IMG/VR virus record: IMGVR_UViG_3300025435_000084
Span: 1-25,068 of that record
Length of the DNA stretch: 25,068 nt
Direction: 5' to 3' (one strand)
Source: a virus
The notes beneath the pieces were generated by a model. That model did no database searches. It was not told the DNA's origin and saw nothing but the letters and a program-made list of their open reading frames with translations. Below, piece after piece: positions 8,506 to 15,374 of this stretch; the first letter of the stretch is position 1, and each line of letters opens with the position of its first letter. The translations under genes were made by a program, and so were the position numbers.

Positions 8506-8833
8506 ATGACCATTCCTTTTTTTTGTATTGGACTCCCACAAAGGAAAACCAAGGATGGTTCTCGGCGGCTACCTTAATCTTTACTCTGCCAGTTGATTGC
8601 CAAAATCCTTTAACTTCATGGAACTCTATTGTTCCATCGGCATTAATGATAAAGAAGTCGGGAAGGTAGCTTGTCAACTTGGCTAGTTTTAGATTGATAG
8701 CCTCAAATCCGTAGTGGTGGATCTCTCCTGCTTGTTTGCGTTGTTCGAGAAGAGCGGCATAAGCTTGTTCTGTCTTGTTCATCGTACCAACAACTCGCCT
8801 GGTCGTGTTTGCCTTTGCTTTGAATTTTCTCAT
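8492..8833 (-). CDS. PD-(D/E)XK nuclease, DUF1064-like
   Basis: From the ATG at 8833 the protein has 113 residues (an in-frame ATG at 8851 is also possible). MNKTEQAYAALLE is followed by YLPDFFI (D59) and EFHEVKG (E73-x-K75), the PD ... E-x-K active site of a small phage nuclease family related to Holliday-junction resolvases. KIKVAAENHPWFSFV afterwards is typical of the family. It likely cleaves branched DNA during replication or recombination, consistent with its place in the operon. Confidence 0.8.
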   Translation of the reverse strand: MRKFKAKANTTRRVVGTMNKTEQAYAALLEQRKQAGEIHHYGFEAINLKLAKLTSYLPDFFIINADGTIEFHEVKGFWQSTGRVKIKVAAENHPWFSFVGVQYKKKEWSYEQF

Positions 8834-8838
8834 ATTAT

Positions 8839-9033
8839 TTATCCCTGCCAAACTATTTCTTGTTTTGACTTTTGATATTGTTTGATCTTTTTAATCTCTA
8901 GCTCCGCATGATGGAATGTATCCATATAAGTAGGGCTTTTAATTGGGCGATGAGTTAGCCAGAAGCATAACCACTTTTTTTGGATAAAATACTGATTGCA
9001 TCTTGTTTTTATGATTCTAAATTGTGATCTCAT
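8839..9033 (-). CDS. Small hypothetical protein (64 aa)
   Basis: A 64-residue basic protein: RIIKTRCNQYFIQKKWLCFWL then a helix HAELEIKKIKQYQK. The strand-rich start and C-terminal helix with Ala-Glu resemble small phage proteins of the type R-I-x(n)-Y-x-V-Q-x(n)-W, function unknown. It overlaps the upstream stop by 4 nt (ATGA). Confidence 0.6.
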   Translation of the reverse strand: MRSQFRIIKTRCNQYFIQKKWLCFWLTHRPIKSPTYMDTFHHAELEIKKIKQYQKSKQEIVWQG

Positions 9034-9926
9034 TTAGGTTCTTTGCATTTTCTGCAATAGGATTCGTGGTGGTAATGAGTTTCGGCTTTTAGCTTCTGGA
9101 TCTCGTCTCTGATTTCTTGAATTTCTACAGACATTTCATTTATGCACATTGATATTCGGAACCATTGATGATCATCTTTAAGCGGCATCTCCTCCTGCTT
9201 TGGGGCATTATTGGGGCATAACGGGCGGCGGGTGCGAATTTTTGTTATGTCGCATTTCTCTCCGATCCATCCGTGAGGAACTTTGATCCACTCGCCTAAT
9301 GAGGTTGGGTTGTATTCATCGTATGCCCCGATCACCTCGTCATAGCCCAACTCTCGCCAAGCGGGAGCGGGTTCAGGGCATATAGTCTCGTAAGGATGAA
9401 GCGTGTGCTTGGAATGGGGTTGTCCACAATTCTTGCACACCCTCTTTGTTACTGGTTCGGTGCTTTCGATCTTTCCGAAGCCTCCGTACCACTCGTCCAT
9501 CGTTGCCCCGTCTTGGGTTTCCTCTGACGCGGGGGCGAGTTGGTTCACTTCCTTGCATAGATCAGCAAAGTCGTTAGCGGCTTTCAAACGATCCTCAAAA
9601 TGCCAGTCGCAATAATCTTCGCTGTTAATGAAAGCCAGCTTCCGTAGGGTTCTTGCAATCTCAATAGCTCGGTTCAGAAGCTCCCTGAGCCTTGCGACCT
9701 CGTTGTCTAGTACGTTTCTATCCTCGATCATGGTGTCTCTTGATTCAGTCATGTTTTCTAGCAGTCTACAGAACCTTGCGACCTCGGCTTCTAATTTGAG
9801 ATTCATCTCTCCAACTGGTTCACACGCATAGCATGACCCTTGGCATCCTCGTTTAAGGCGATCAATTTCCTCACGGAGCCTTGCGACCTCGTTGTTGGTT
9901 TCTTTGCTCGTTGTCATATTTACCAT
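9030..9926 (-). CDS. Coiled-coil protein with heptad-phased EVARLR repeats and zinc knuckles
   Basis: The 298-residue protein has three copies of an EVAR-L/F motif within its first 85 residues. They are encoded by a 13-bp repeat CCTTGCGACCTCG (+ strand) at 9690, 9774 and 9879, spaced 28 and 35 codons apart, both multiples of 7, which fits a coiled coil. A Cys cluster (CQGSCYACEP) lies near 28-37, a second knuckle (CKNCGQPHSKH) is central, and CRKCKEPK ends the protein. It may be a structural adaptor or zinc-binding protein; no enzyme motif is seen. The start could be 9926 or 9917. Confidence 0.65.
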   Translation of the reverse strand: MVNMTTSKETNNEVARLREEIDRLKRGCQGSCYACEPVGEMNLKLEAEVARFCRLLENMTESRDTMIEDRNVLDNEVARLRELLNRAIEIARTLRKLAFINSEDYCDWHFEDRLKAANDFADLCKEVNQLAPASEETQDGATMDEWYGGFGKIESTEPVTKRVCKNCGQPHSKHTLHPYETICPEPAPAWRELGYDEVIGAYDEYNPTSLGEWIKVPHGWIGEKCDITKIRTRRPLCPNNAPKQEEMPLKDDHQWFRISMCINEMSVEIQEIRDEIQKLKAETHYHHESYCRKCKEPK

Positions 9927-10447
9927 GATATGTCCTCCATGTTTTCCAAATCCTCTACCCGATTAAAGATAGTGCTTGGGTGTTTTAGATACTTATGTGG
10001 TGTCATCCAGCAATCTCGCTGGCCTTCACTACTCCTAAAGAACTCGTCTCTCCTTGTTTCGTGACCATATAGCCAGCCAACAATAAGAGCCTTGTTTCCA
10101 TTAGTCATTACCTTCACATACTTTCTATCTGGACTATCATCATCTCTCGTAATGAGGGTTAGATTCTGATCAGATGTCCTAACTTCAATATCCTCAAAGC
10201 AATCGGGTATGCCATGAAAGGTATTGACCTGTGGAATGAAAAACCGATCAGCAAACTTGGCAAAGGCAATCTCTCCTATCGCTCCTATGATGGAATGATT
10301 AAGGATTCCTAACTTATTACGCTTCATGGTATAGGTGTGATTCCTCTTATCCAAAGATGAGCAAGTCACTTGGAGTAAGGCAGAATTAACAGCGGCATGA
10401 AATTCAGTTGGAGATAGATGAATCTCTACTGGATTTATGTCACTCAT
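9920..10447 (-). CDS. PD-(D/E)XK-like nuclease-fold protein
   Basis: The 175-residue protein contains IGAIGEIAFAKF (E59), then FEDIEVRTS (D86, E88, R90), then a D-rich turn and a hydrophobic strand ALIVGWLYGHE. This is the E ... D-x-E-x-R/K layout of PD-(D/E)XK proteins, with Arg in place of the usual Lys. Similar proteins with G-E ... E-V-R-x-S and G-W-I are common in phages. It may be a nuclease or a degenerate nuclease-fold DNA-binding protein. It overlaps its upstream neighbour by 8 nt. Confidence 0.6.
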   Translation of the reverse strand: MSDINPVEIHLSPTEFHAAVNSALLQVTCSSLDKRNHTYTMKRNKLGILNHSIIGAIGEIAFAKFADRFFIPQVNTFHGIPDCFEDIEVRTSDQNLTLITRDDDSPDRKYVKVMTNGNKALIVGWLYGHETRRDEFFRSSEGQRDCWMTPHKYLKHPSTIFNRVEDLENMEDISW

Positions 10448-10664
10448 TAAATCTAGGAAAGTTAATCGTTCCTACTTCTGTTATGTTGTGACTCTTTTTA
10501 TTAGAAACAACTTCTAAAAATGGCTTGGTTTTCTTAACAGATTTTACTCCTGCCATGAATGCCTCCATGACCCGATCCTCGATAGAAGGGATTCGATTCC
10601 CTTCCATGAGTAAACGGATATGTTCAGTCTCAAGGTATTTATATGCTTCTTCTGGGTATTTCAT
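10440..10664 (-). CDS. Small hypothetical protein (74 aa)
   Basis: A 74-residue protein with an amphipathic helical N-terminal half (YPEEAYKYLETEHIRLLMEG and EDRVMEAFMAGVKSV) and a basic C-terminal tail. It has an ATGA junction upstream and an 8-nt overlap downstream. Unrecognised; likely co-translated with the nuclease-fold protein. Confidence 0.6.
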   Translation of the reverse strand: MKYPEEAYKYLETEHIRLLMEGNRIPSIEDRVMEAFMAGVKSVKKTKPFLEVVSNKKSHNITEVGTINFPRFNE

Positions 10665-10918
10665 TTTACAAGTCCTGTTTCGTAAGCAAGTTTATCCATC
10701 TGTGACGAGAAGATATAAGAGAACTTATACCCATCTACTATTCCATTTTCATTTTTAGCGTTCTGCTCTGCATAGGCTTCAGCTTCTTTGATTAGCTTGT
10801 TACGCTTGCGGATGTAATCGCAATTATGCCATTCGGGAATGCGGCTATACTCATTTCCTTTAGAGTCTTTAATCTCTTGGCAAGAGCAATAGGCAAGGAT
10901 GCCTTTAACTGGTTTCAT
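10661..10918 (-). CDS. Small hypothetical protein (85 aa)
   Basis: An 85-residue protein with CSCQEIKDSKGNEYSRIPEWHNCDYI near the start. The Cys/His residues (C11, C13, H31, C33) could bind a metal. A charged helix rich in Ala, Glu, Lys and Asn follows. The ATG is preceded by CAGCAACCAC with a 1-nt gap, one of the cleanest copies of this leader motif. Confidence 0.6.
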   Translation of the reverse strand: MKPVKGILAYCSCQEIKDSKGNEYSRIPEWHNCDYIRKRNKLIKEAEAYAEQNAKNENGIVDGYKFSYIFSSQMDKLAYETGLVK

Positions 10919-10942
10919 GGTGGTTGCTGTGGTTGCTAAAGG

Positions 10943-11305
10943 TTAGAAAGGAATCGGCCCATCATCTAGATCGTCTCCACCCCAAGTATCCTGTGGCTTC
11001 GGTGCTGGCTTCTCCCTGTTCTGGAATGCCTTTGCTGGCTTGATCTTGTCTCCCCATCCAGATTGAGTGCTTCCTGCCTCATCCTTGACCTTGTAGTTGC
11101 CAATGATCTCGGATTTTACTCCTGCGTCACGCTGTTCCTTGCTCAAGCTATGCTTAACTGATCCATCGTTATCGTATTGATCTTTGCCATCACGATTGGG
11201 CCAGCAGATTAGGTTGAGGAAAACGGCTTTACTGCCATCCTTTTTTGTTACTTCCTTGAGGAGTGACTTGTCAATTTTGGTTACATCTATGCTTAATGTG
11301 AACAT
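10943..11305 (-). CDS. Single-stranded DNA-binding protein (SSB-like)
   Basis: The 120-residue protein starts with a strand-rich domain (LSIDVTKIDKS and AVFLNLICWP) and ends, after a Pro/Lys linker, in the acidic tail DDLDDGPIPF. A C-terminal D-x-x-D-D-x-P-x-P-F tip is the hallmark by which SSB proteins contact replication and repair partners. It sits directly downstream of the exonuclease and ERF genes, completing a recombination set. The ATG follows a C/A-only leader (ACCACCAACC...). Fold assignment rests on the tail, size and context. Confidence 0.75.
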   Translation of the reverse strand: MFTLSIDVTKIDKSLLKEVTKKDGSKAVFLNLICWPNRDGKDQYDNDGSVKHSLSKEQRDAGVKSEIIGNYKVKDEAGSTQSGWGDKIKPAKAFQNREKPAPKPQDTWGGDDLDDGPIPF

Positions 11306-11326
11306 GGTTTTGTTTGGTTGGTGGTT

Positions 11327-11542
11327 TTACTGCGGTTGATATGGTGTATGTTTATCTTCTTCGTTAATGAATCCCTCTCCCACTAGATAACGGAAAAGGT
11401 TTTGGAGTTCTTGCGGCGTGAGCGAGCCATTATCCACGGGATAAGCGAAATAGTTGCCAGGGTAATACATGACAACAAACTCACGCCCCTTAAACTTAAT
11501 CCATAATGCTCTTGCATCTTCGGGGTATTCATTAGCGGTCAC
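11327..11542 (-). CDS. Small hypothetical protein with GTG start (71 aa)
   Basis: The frame is open far upstream, but that portion is a shadow of the nuclease gene. The protein-like part (RALWIKFKGREFVVMYYPGNYFAYP) begins just after the nuclease stop. No in-frame ATG is suitably placed; a GTG at 11542 gives 71 residues and an 11-nt overlap with the nuclease. It looks like a compact beta-sheet protein with a helical C-terminus (TPQELQNLFRYLVGEGF). Start uncertain; unrecognised. Confidence 0.5.
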   Translation of the reverse strand: MTANEYPEDARALWIKFKGREFVVMYYPGNYFAYPVDNGSLTPQELQNLFRYLVGEGFINEEDKHTPYQPQ

Positions 11543-12602
11543 GGGAGATTGAGGGTTCCGATTCTTTTGTCTCAATGATCCAGCCGAGGATCTCGTCAAG
11601 TGCGGCTTTAGCATCCTTTCCCTTGATTCCCTTTGCTTTTGCGTATGCTTTCTCCAATGACGATACGCTAATCTTTGCACAATCCATGATAGAATCATGT
11701 GAAAGTACGCCAGACAATGCAGATATAGCGGCATTGGTATCTGTGACATTACGAATTGTACGCCCTTTTGAGAGTGATAATCCAGCAATTTGAGATCCTG
11801 CCATGAGCCGTGACTTGAGTTCCTTTCGGATCTCATCAATGAAATCCTCCACAATGAGAGCCTTCGCATCCAGAGATGCTAATTCCTCATTAGATAGAGT
11901 AGATACGGCTACGCTAGAGGCTACCTGTAGGGTGGTTGTAGCGGCTTGAGCATTTCCATAAGCGTCTGGACATATGCCTTTAGCACGACACCATTTACAA
12001 GCATCTGGAGAAGGGTTTCTTGGAGCATTAGGGAATGATGAAGCATGAACGATGCCAACAATCTCCTTCTTTGCGGCGGCAAGTTCCTCCTCGTTGTATT
12101 CAGCAATGGTTGTCCCTCCTGCAAGGGGTTGGATAATGCTTACAAGGATGGTTTTGAGTTCGGGGAATGCGTTTTTTACCAAGACGGCATAAGCCTTCAG
12201 TTGGGTATTCTCACTCGCTTTACTCTGTGCTGTCCTTCCTGTTTTGTAGTCGCTGACGATTGCTGTCTCTTCACCAAAGAAGTCAATGCGGTCGATAGCT
12301 CCAGAGAATAGATCATCGTACCAAAATCGCTCCTCTACAACGCTCTTGGTTATTGACCCTAGATCCAGTTGTCGGATCATGTCGGAGTATTCGCTCAAGC
12401 ATCTAGTGGCGATCTCTTGGCCCTCTTCGGATAGTTCCTCAAAAGGTTTCTGATCGGCTAGGACGGCATGAATATCCGTACCTAGCTTCATGTATTGATT
12501 CTCTTCCTGTTGGGGAAGTGTCTGCTCCAAGTTCCAAGAACCTGGGCATAGTGCAAGTCGGCTGAATCCGCTTGCCGATGGCTTTCCGTTGCGTTCGTCC
12601 AT
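11532..12602 (-). CDS. PD-(D/E)XK exonuclease, Cas4/RecB type with probable Fe-S cluster
   Basis: The ATG at 12602 is preceded by GGAGG 9 nt upstream, giving 356 residues. PSASGFSRLALCPGSW opens the protein. GTDIHA supplies H45, GAIDRID supplies D104, VSDYKTGR supplies D118 and K120, and Q134 follows: the RecB-like nuclease motifs. Cysteines C20 and C202-x2-C205-x5-C211 form the one-plus-three pattern that binds an Fe-S cluster in AddB and Cas4. It likely resects double-stranded ends to make ssDNA for the ERF protein encoded two genes upstream. Similar phage proteins are often grouped as DUF2800. Confidence 0.85.
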   Translation of the reverse strand: MDERNGKPSASGFSRLALCPGSWNLEQTLPQQEENQYMKLGTDIHAVLADQKPFEELSEEGQEIATRCLSEYSDMIRQLDLGSITKSVVEERFWYDDLFSGAIDRIDFFGEETAIVSDYKTGRTAQSKASENTQLKAYAVLVKNAFPELKTILVSIIQPLAGGTTIAEYNEEELAAAKKEIVGIVHASSFPNAPRNPSPDACKWCRAKGICPDAYGNAQAATTTLQVASSVAVSTLSNEELASLDAKALIVEDFIDEIRKELKSRLMAGSQIAGLSLSKGRTIRNVTDTNAAISALSGVLSHDSIMDCAKISVSSLEKAYAKAKGIKGKDAKAALDEILGWIIETKESEPSISRDR

Positions 12603-12603
12603 A

Positions 12604-12804
12604 TTATTCAACCCTCCAAACACGGGTTCCTCCATTTTCGAATTTGCTAGTAAATTTGAATCCTGTTCTTGCATGTGCACATTGAATTGAAGCGGTTAAA
12701 TTTGGTTTTGGAGCAAAAAAAGAATCTCCTATATTCATTAAATCAAAAGGGTATTTTGTTCTTTTTAATTCTGGAATAGGTATTCCTTTATCTATTTTAA
12801 TCAT
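12604..12804 (-). CDS. Small conserved phage protein, DUF7303-like
   Basis: The 66-residue protein follows a pattern seen in many phage genomes: KGIPIPELKRTKYPFDLMNIGDSFFAP, basic residues, then a final GGTRVWRVE. It is normally a single compact domain of unknown function found near replication/recombination genes, as here between ERF and the exonuclease. The family name is recalled from the motif (YPF ... M-x-x-G-D-S-F-F ... R-V-W-R) and not verified. Confidence 0.7.
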   Translation of the reverse strand: MIKIDKGIPIPELKRTKYPFDLMNIGDSFFAPKPNLTASIQCAHARTGFKFTSKFENGGTRVWRVE

Positions 12805-12805
12805 A

Positions 12806-13450
12806 TTAAAGAATTGGCTTGAATGCCTTTACATCGTCCCATTTCTCAATGAGTCGGTTCATTACTGGTTCGGATAGCTCCCAAATCCTTACGCTACGAT
12901 CCTTGACTGCCTTCTTTGCGATAAGAAACTCCATGATATGCTCTGGAGAAATCTTGTCGGTATCCATCATGCTTTGGAGCATATCCATTACAGATTGGGG
13001 AAGCTCCTTCACCTCCTGCTTTTTAACTACTGGCTTCTCAACTTTAACTGGCGGCTTGGAAGCAATCTCCCCATCGTCGTCATCGTCGGCGGTGATTCCT
13101 AGAATGGAACTAATGGCATAGCGTTTGGCATAGGTCAAAGCTGATCCTACTCCCTGTGCTGATTGATCTTTAAGCGGCAATAGAAGGGTGCTTTCCCTTG
13201 TCTCGCCAGACTTGTGAATGATCCTTGTGACAACTCCAGCCTTCCCATCTTCAAAGAGGGGTTCCTGTGAGATTCCAAGGCCGTTAGATGCCATGATAGG
13301 ACGAACATCGTCCAGAATAGCGTCTAGTGATGCGTAGCGGTTCTTAAAATGCGGATTGACTGCATTCTTGGCTACGTTGCGGAGTTCCCCAAGTGCTTTA
13401 ACAAATGAGGCGTTGAGTTGACTAGCGGTGTTGTTTTCGTTTATGTTCAT
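12806..13450 (-). CDS. erf: ERF-family single-strand annealing recombinase
   Basis: From the ATG at 13450 the protein has 214 residues. NPHFKNRYASLDAILDDVRP at 32-51 and QGVGSALTYAKRYAISSILGI at 99-119 followed by ADDDDDGE are the two signature regions of ERF proteins. The C-terminal 85 residues form a Lys/Pro linker and a helical domain. It anneals complementary ssDNA during phage recombination and genome circularisation. CAGCAACCAC precedes the ATG by 13 nt. A strong terminator hairpin lies just upstream with no room for an ordinary promoter, so expression may depend on readthrough. Confidence 0.9.
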   Translation of the reverse strand: MNINENNTASQLNASFVKALGELRNVAKNAVNPHFKNRYASLDAILDDVRPIMASNGLGISQEPLFEDGKAGVVTRIIHKSGETRESTLLLPLKDQSAQGVGSALTYAKRYAISSILGITADDDDDGEIASKPPVKVEKPVVKKQEVKELPQSVMDMLQSMMDTDKISPEHIMEFLIAKKAVKDRSVRIWELSEPVMNRLIEKWDDVKAFKPIL

Positions 13451-13477
13451 GTTGGTTCCTAGCGTGGTTGCTGAACT

Positions 13478-13517
13478 AAAAAGTGGCGTAGGAGTTTGTT
13501 CATGGCTCCTACGCCAC
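13478..13517 (-). terminator. Strong rho-independent terminator between the tiny-gene block and ERF
   Basis: A perfect 12-bp stem (GTGGCGTAGGAG 13483-13494 / CTCCTACGCCAC 13506-13517) with an 11-nt loop is followed, in the minus direction, by TTTTT. It begins 8 nt after the stop of the Lys-rich gene. The ERF ATG is only 27 nt beyond the T run. Confidence 0.85.
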
Positions 13518-13524
13518 ATTTGTT

Positions 13525-13725
13525 TTAGTATCCTTTCTTCATGCCCTTTTTAGGCATGGATTTCTTGGTTTCCATCTTCTTGCCCTTCATGGGCTTGCCT
13601 TTGGCCTCTGCCATGACTTTCTTTGCGGTGGTCTTTTTCATTTGCGTTGTTTCAATTAGGGTGTGATTTTTTTGTGGCTTGGTCTGCAACTTTGTGCGGA
13701 TCAGATTTTTGATTGCGTCGAGCAT
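13525..13725 (-). CDS. Small Lys-rich basic protein
   Basis: From a TAATG junction at 13725 the protein has 66 residues. The C-terminal half is almost entirely Lys, Met, Gly, Ala and Thr (for example KGKPMKGKKMETKKSMPKK), resembling the Lys-rich tails of histone H1-like proteins. A shorter version could begin at an internal ATG near 13641. It may coat or compact DNA or bind RNA; this is inference from charge. The terminator hairpin begins 8 nt after its stop. Confidence 0.6.
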   Translation of the reverse strand: MLDAIKNLIRTKLQTKPQKNHTLIETTQMKKTTAKKVMAEAKGKPMKGKKMETKKSMPKKGMKKGY

Positions 13726-13883
13726 TAGGAAGCGGATGTTTCAGTCTCGGCGGCGGCGGCATCCTGCTTGTTGCCTCCCGTGACGAGTGCGTGTACTTGC
13801 TGAAGAAGCTCAAGGTCAATGGTTCCGAGTGCGGAAGCGATCTCTTGGGCTGTTTGGTTCAATGTGACTAGGTTCGTTGACAT
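13725..13883 (-). CDS. Small hypothetical protein (52 aa)
   Basis: I prefer the ATG at 13883, which follows a C/A-only leader (AACAACAACCAACAAACACC), over the upstream ATG at 13922 that overlaps the next gene. The product reads MSTNLVTLNQTAQEIASALG ... LQQVHALVTGG and ends Ala/Glu/Thr-rich. It has two short amphipathic helices. Unrecognised. Confidence 0.55.
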   Translation of the reverse strand: MSTNLVTLNQTAQEIASALGTIDLELLQQVHALVTGGNKQDAAAAETETSAS

Positions 13884-13906
13884 GGTGTTTGTTGGTTGTT
13901 GTTTTG

Positions 13907-14167
13907 TTACTTGCATCCCCAAGCCCTTAATGACTTGTTGATGCGAGAATTTGGATCTTTAGCGGTTTTGGAACTGGTTAGCTTTGAACGCATCCCTTTC
14001 ATCCTGGAACAGAATGACTTCTTTCTGGCGGCATCCTTTTCGGTTTTAGGGTGAGGTGCTGGCGGCTTTAGATGACCTCCAGTTGCCTTGTTATAGGATG
14101 CTCTTCCCTTGGCGTTGAGTCCTCCCTTGGGGTTTTTACCCTCCTTCCGTGTCCATGCTTCAGACAT
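13907..14167 (-). CDS. Basic phage protein, DUF6321-like
   Basis: The 86-residue protein begins AWTRKEGKNPKGGLNAKGRA and continues with ARKKSFCSRMKGM and a C-terminal TAKDPNSRINKSLRAWGC. These blocks are the ones conserved in a small phage family I recall as DUF6321 (W-T-R-x-E-G-K-N-P-x-G-G-L-N ... K-S-F-C-x-R-M ... L-x-x-W-x-C). Function is unknown; the strongly basic composition suggests nucleic-acid or virion binding. It starts 1 nt from the stop of the gene upstream. Confidence 0.75.
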   Translation of the reverse strand: MSEAWTRKEGKNPKGGLNAKGRASYNKATGGHLKPPAPHPKTEKDAARKKSFCSRMKGMRSKLTSSKTAKDPNSRINKSLRAWGCK

Positions 14168-14168
14168 A

Positions 14169-14315
14169 TTATTTTTTCTTTGCGGTTTTGGCTGATTTAC
14201 GGAAAGCGGCGGCGGTAGGTGCTCCCTTGCTACCTGGCTTTCTCATGTGTTCTCCAGAGCCAGCGGCGATTCTAGCTCTCTTCTTTGCGATATTGGCGTA
14301 TAGTCCTTGTTTCAT
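14169..14315 (-). CDS. Small basic conserved phage protein (48 aa)
   Basis: A 48-residue gene with a TAATG junction at 14315. The protein reads MKQGLYANIAKKRARIAAGS, then EHMRKPGSKGAPT and a Lys/Ala-rich tail ending KKK. This pattern (G-L-Y-x-N-I ... R-I-A-x-G-S-G-E-x-M-R-x-P-G-x-x-G-A-P-T) recurs in phage genomes next to DUF6321-like genes, as here. Function unknown; highly basic. Confidence 0.8.
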   Translation of the reverse strand: MKQGLYANIAKKRARIAAGSGEHMRKPGSKGAPTAAAFRKSAKTAKKK

Positions 14316-14500
14316 TATGCGGCGGCGGCAAAGTGGCGTTCGACGATCATTACCATGTATTGTGACATGGATCGGCGTTCCATAGAAGCGGCTTCTTTCA
14401 CTTTCTGCTTTAGTTCAAGTGGGAAGTAGAGTCCAAGGAAAGCATGGGTTTTCTCGGCGGCGGCGATGTCTGTTGTGGTTGGTTCGGTTGGTGTTGTCAT
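14315..14500 (-). CDS. Ribbon-helix-helix (Arc/CopG-like) DNA-binding protein
   Basis: A 61-residue protein with a Thr/Pro-rich start, then FLGLYFPLELKQKVKEAASM (strand plus helix A) and ERRSMSQYMVMIVERHF (helix B), the ribbon-helix-helix layout of small phage repressors. It ends in four Ala. It may regulate the surrounding small-gene operon, in which case palindromic operators would be expected upstream of 17179 or elsewhere; none is assigned with confidence. Confidence 0.65.
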   Translation of the reverse strand: MTTPTEPTTTDIAAAEKTHAFLGLYFPLELKQKVKEAASMERRSMSQYMVMIVERHFAAAA

Positions 14501-14552
14501 GGTTGTTAAAGTTGGGAAGTGATGATTGCATCTGCTGAAAGCGGATACAAGG

Positions 14553-14702
14553 TTATTTTCTAAAAAGTTTGTGCTTGAGTTTCGGTACGGATAATAGATG
14601 GCCCTGCTTGTCTAGGTGCTTTAGGAAGCTATACCAGCATAGCATTTCCTTGTGGCCTATAGAGTCGTGAGCTAGGTATCGGTGGAGAGAGATAGGTTTC
14701 AT
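14553..14702 (-). CDS. Small hypothetical protein (49 aa)
   Basis: The start at 14702 overlaps the stop of the upstream gene as ATGA, and the frame runs to TAA at 14553. The product reads MKPISLHRYLAHDSIGHKEM, then LCWYSFLKHLDKQGHLL and a basic end. It is His/Lys-rich and probably helical. Unrecognised, but the coupled junction supports it being real. Confidence 0.55.
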   Translation of the reverse strand: MKPISLHRYLAHDSIGHKEMLCWYSFLKHLDKQGHLLSVPKLKHKLFRK

Positions 14703-14899
14703 GAAAAGTATTCAATGCAGTATTCAATATCCACTTCCGTTCCACATTCGGGACATTCGTAGGGTTCTACTTCGGCGGGATCACCCTGGATAGCATCTTC
14801 CATCCTTCCGTTCATGTTTCTGTCTGGAGTCGGCGGTGTGTAGTCAACCTCAAACTCGCATTCGCATTCTTCGTTTTTACAGGTATAGTCGTGTTGCAT
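14699..14899 (-). CDS. Zinc-ribbon protein (66 aa)
   Basis: A 66-residue acidic protein with YTCKNEECECEFE at the N-terminus and YECPECGTEV towards the C-terminus, together a probable four-Cys zinc ribbon. The ATG is preceded by CAGCAACCAATAACTAAACCA, close to the recurrent leader. Function unknown; such proteins often contact polymerase or nucleic acid. Confidence 0.7.
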   Translation of the reverse strand: MQHDYTCKNEECECEFEVDYTPPTPDRNMNGRMEDAIQGDPAEVEPYECPECGTEVDIEYCIEYFS

Positions 14900-14903
14900 T
14901 GGT

Positions 14904-15101
14904 TTAGTTATTGGTTGCTGTTTGCTGGCTGTTTTCTTTGCGTTTCAATTCCTGCAAGTCAAGATTGGCATTAAGGATTTTAACCTCTAGTTCTAGGATA
15001 CGGATCTGATCGGCGATTGAGTCAAGGCGGCGGTTTGTTTCATTTCCTGGTCTGTAATTCAGACAAAGGTCTGCTATGTGTTCTAAATCATCGTTTTCCA
15101 T
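14904..15101 (-). CDS. Small coiled-coil protein (65 aa)
   Basis: A 65-residue acidic protein. The segment RLDSIADQIRILELEVKILN followed by ANLDLQELKRK has heptad hydrophobics typical of a coiled coil; the tail is Gln/Thr/Asn-rich. The start at 15101 lies 13 nt after the upstream gene's stop. Unrecognised. Confidence 0.55.
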   Translation of the reverse strand: MENDDLEHIADLCLNYRPGNETNRRLDSIADQIRILELEVKILNANLDLQELKRKENSQQTATNN

Positions 15102-15114
15102 GTCGTCGGCGTTG

Positions 15115-15351
15115 TTATTGGTTAATGTTGAATATGGAATCTAGTCGGGTGTGTGTTTTAGATTGAGCGGCGGCGGTATCGTTTGCAAGAGATTTCAGCT
15201 TCTTTTTTATCACAAGTAGTTCGGCGGCGATTTCTCTGGCCCTGGCGGTGCTGATCTCTATGGTTGGATTGTTGAAGCGTTCCGAGCCTTTTATCAGAGT
15301 ATAGAAGAGCGGTTCTATGCTGGTAATGAGTCGGTGCGTATCAGTAATCAA
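15115..15351 (-). CDS. Small helical protein with non-ATG start
   Basis: The frame has no ATG. TTG at 15351 gives 78 residues (ITDTHRLITSIEPLFYTLIKG...). Seven codons upstream, an ATT at 15372 lies 2 nt after the stop of the preceding gene, which would give an N-terminus INTAAADLITDTHRL. The rest is helical with Ala/Lys-rich segments. The true start is unclear; ATT initiation would be rare. Unrecognised. Confidence 0.5.
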   Translation of the reverse strand: MITDTHRLITSIEPLFYTLIKGSERFNNPTIEISTARAREIAAELLVIKKKLKSLANDTAAAQSKTHTRLDSIFNINQ

Positions 15352-15374
15352 GTCGGCGGCGGCGGTGTTAATGG

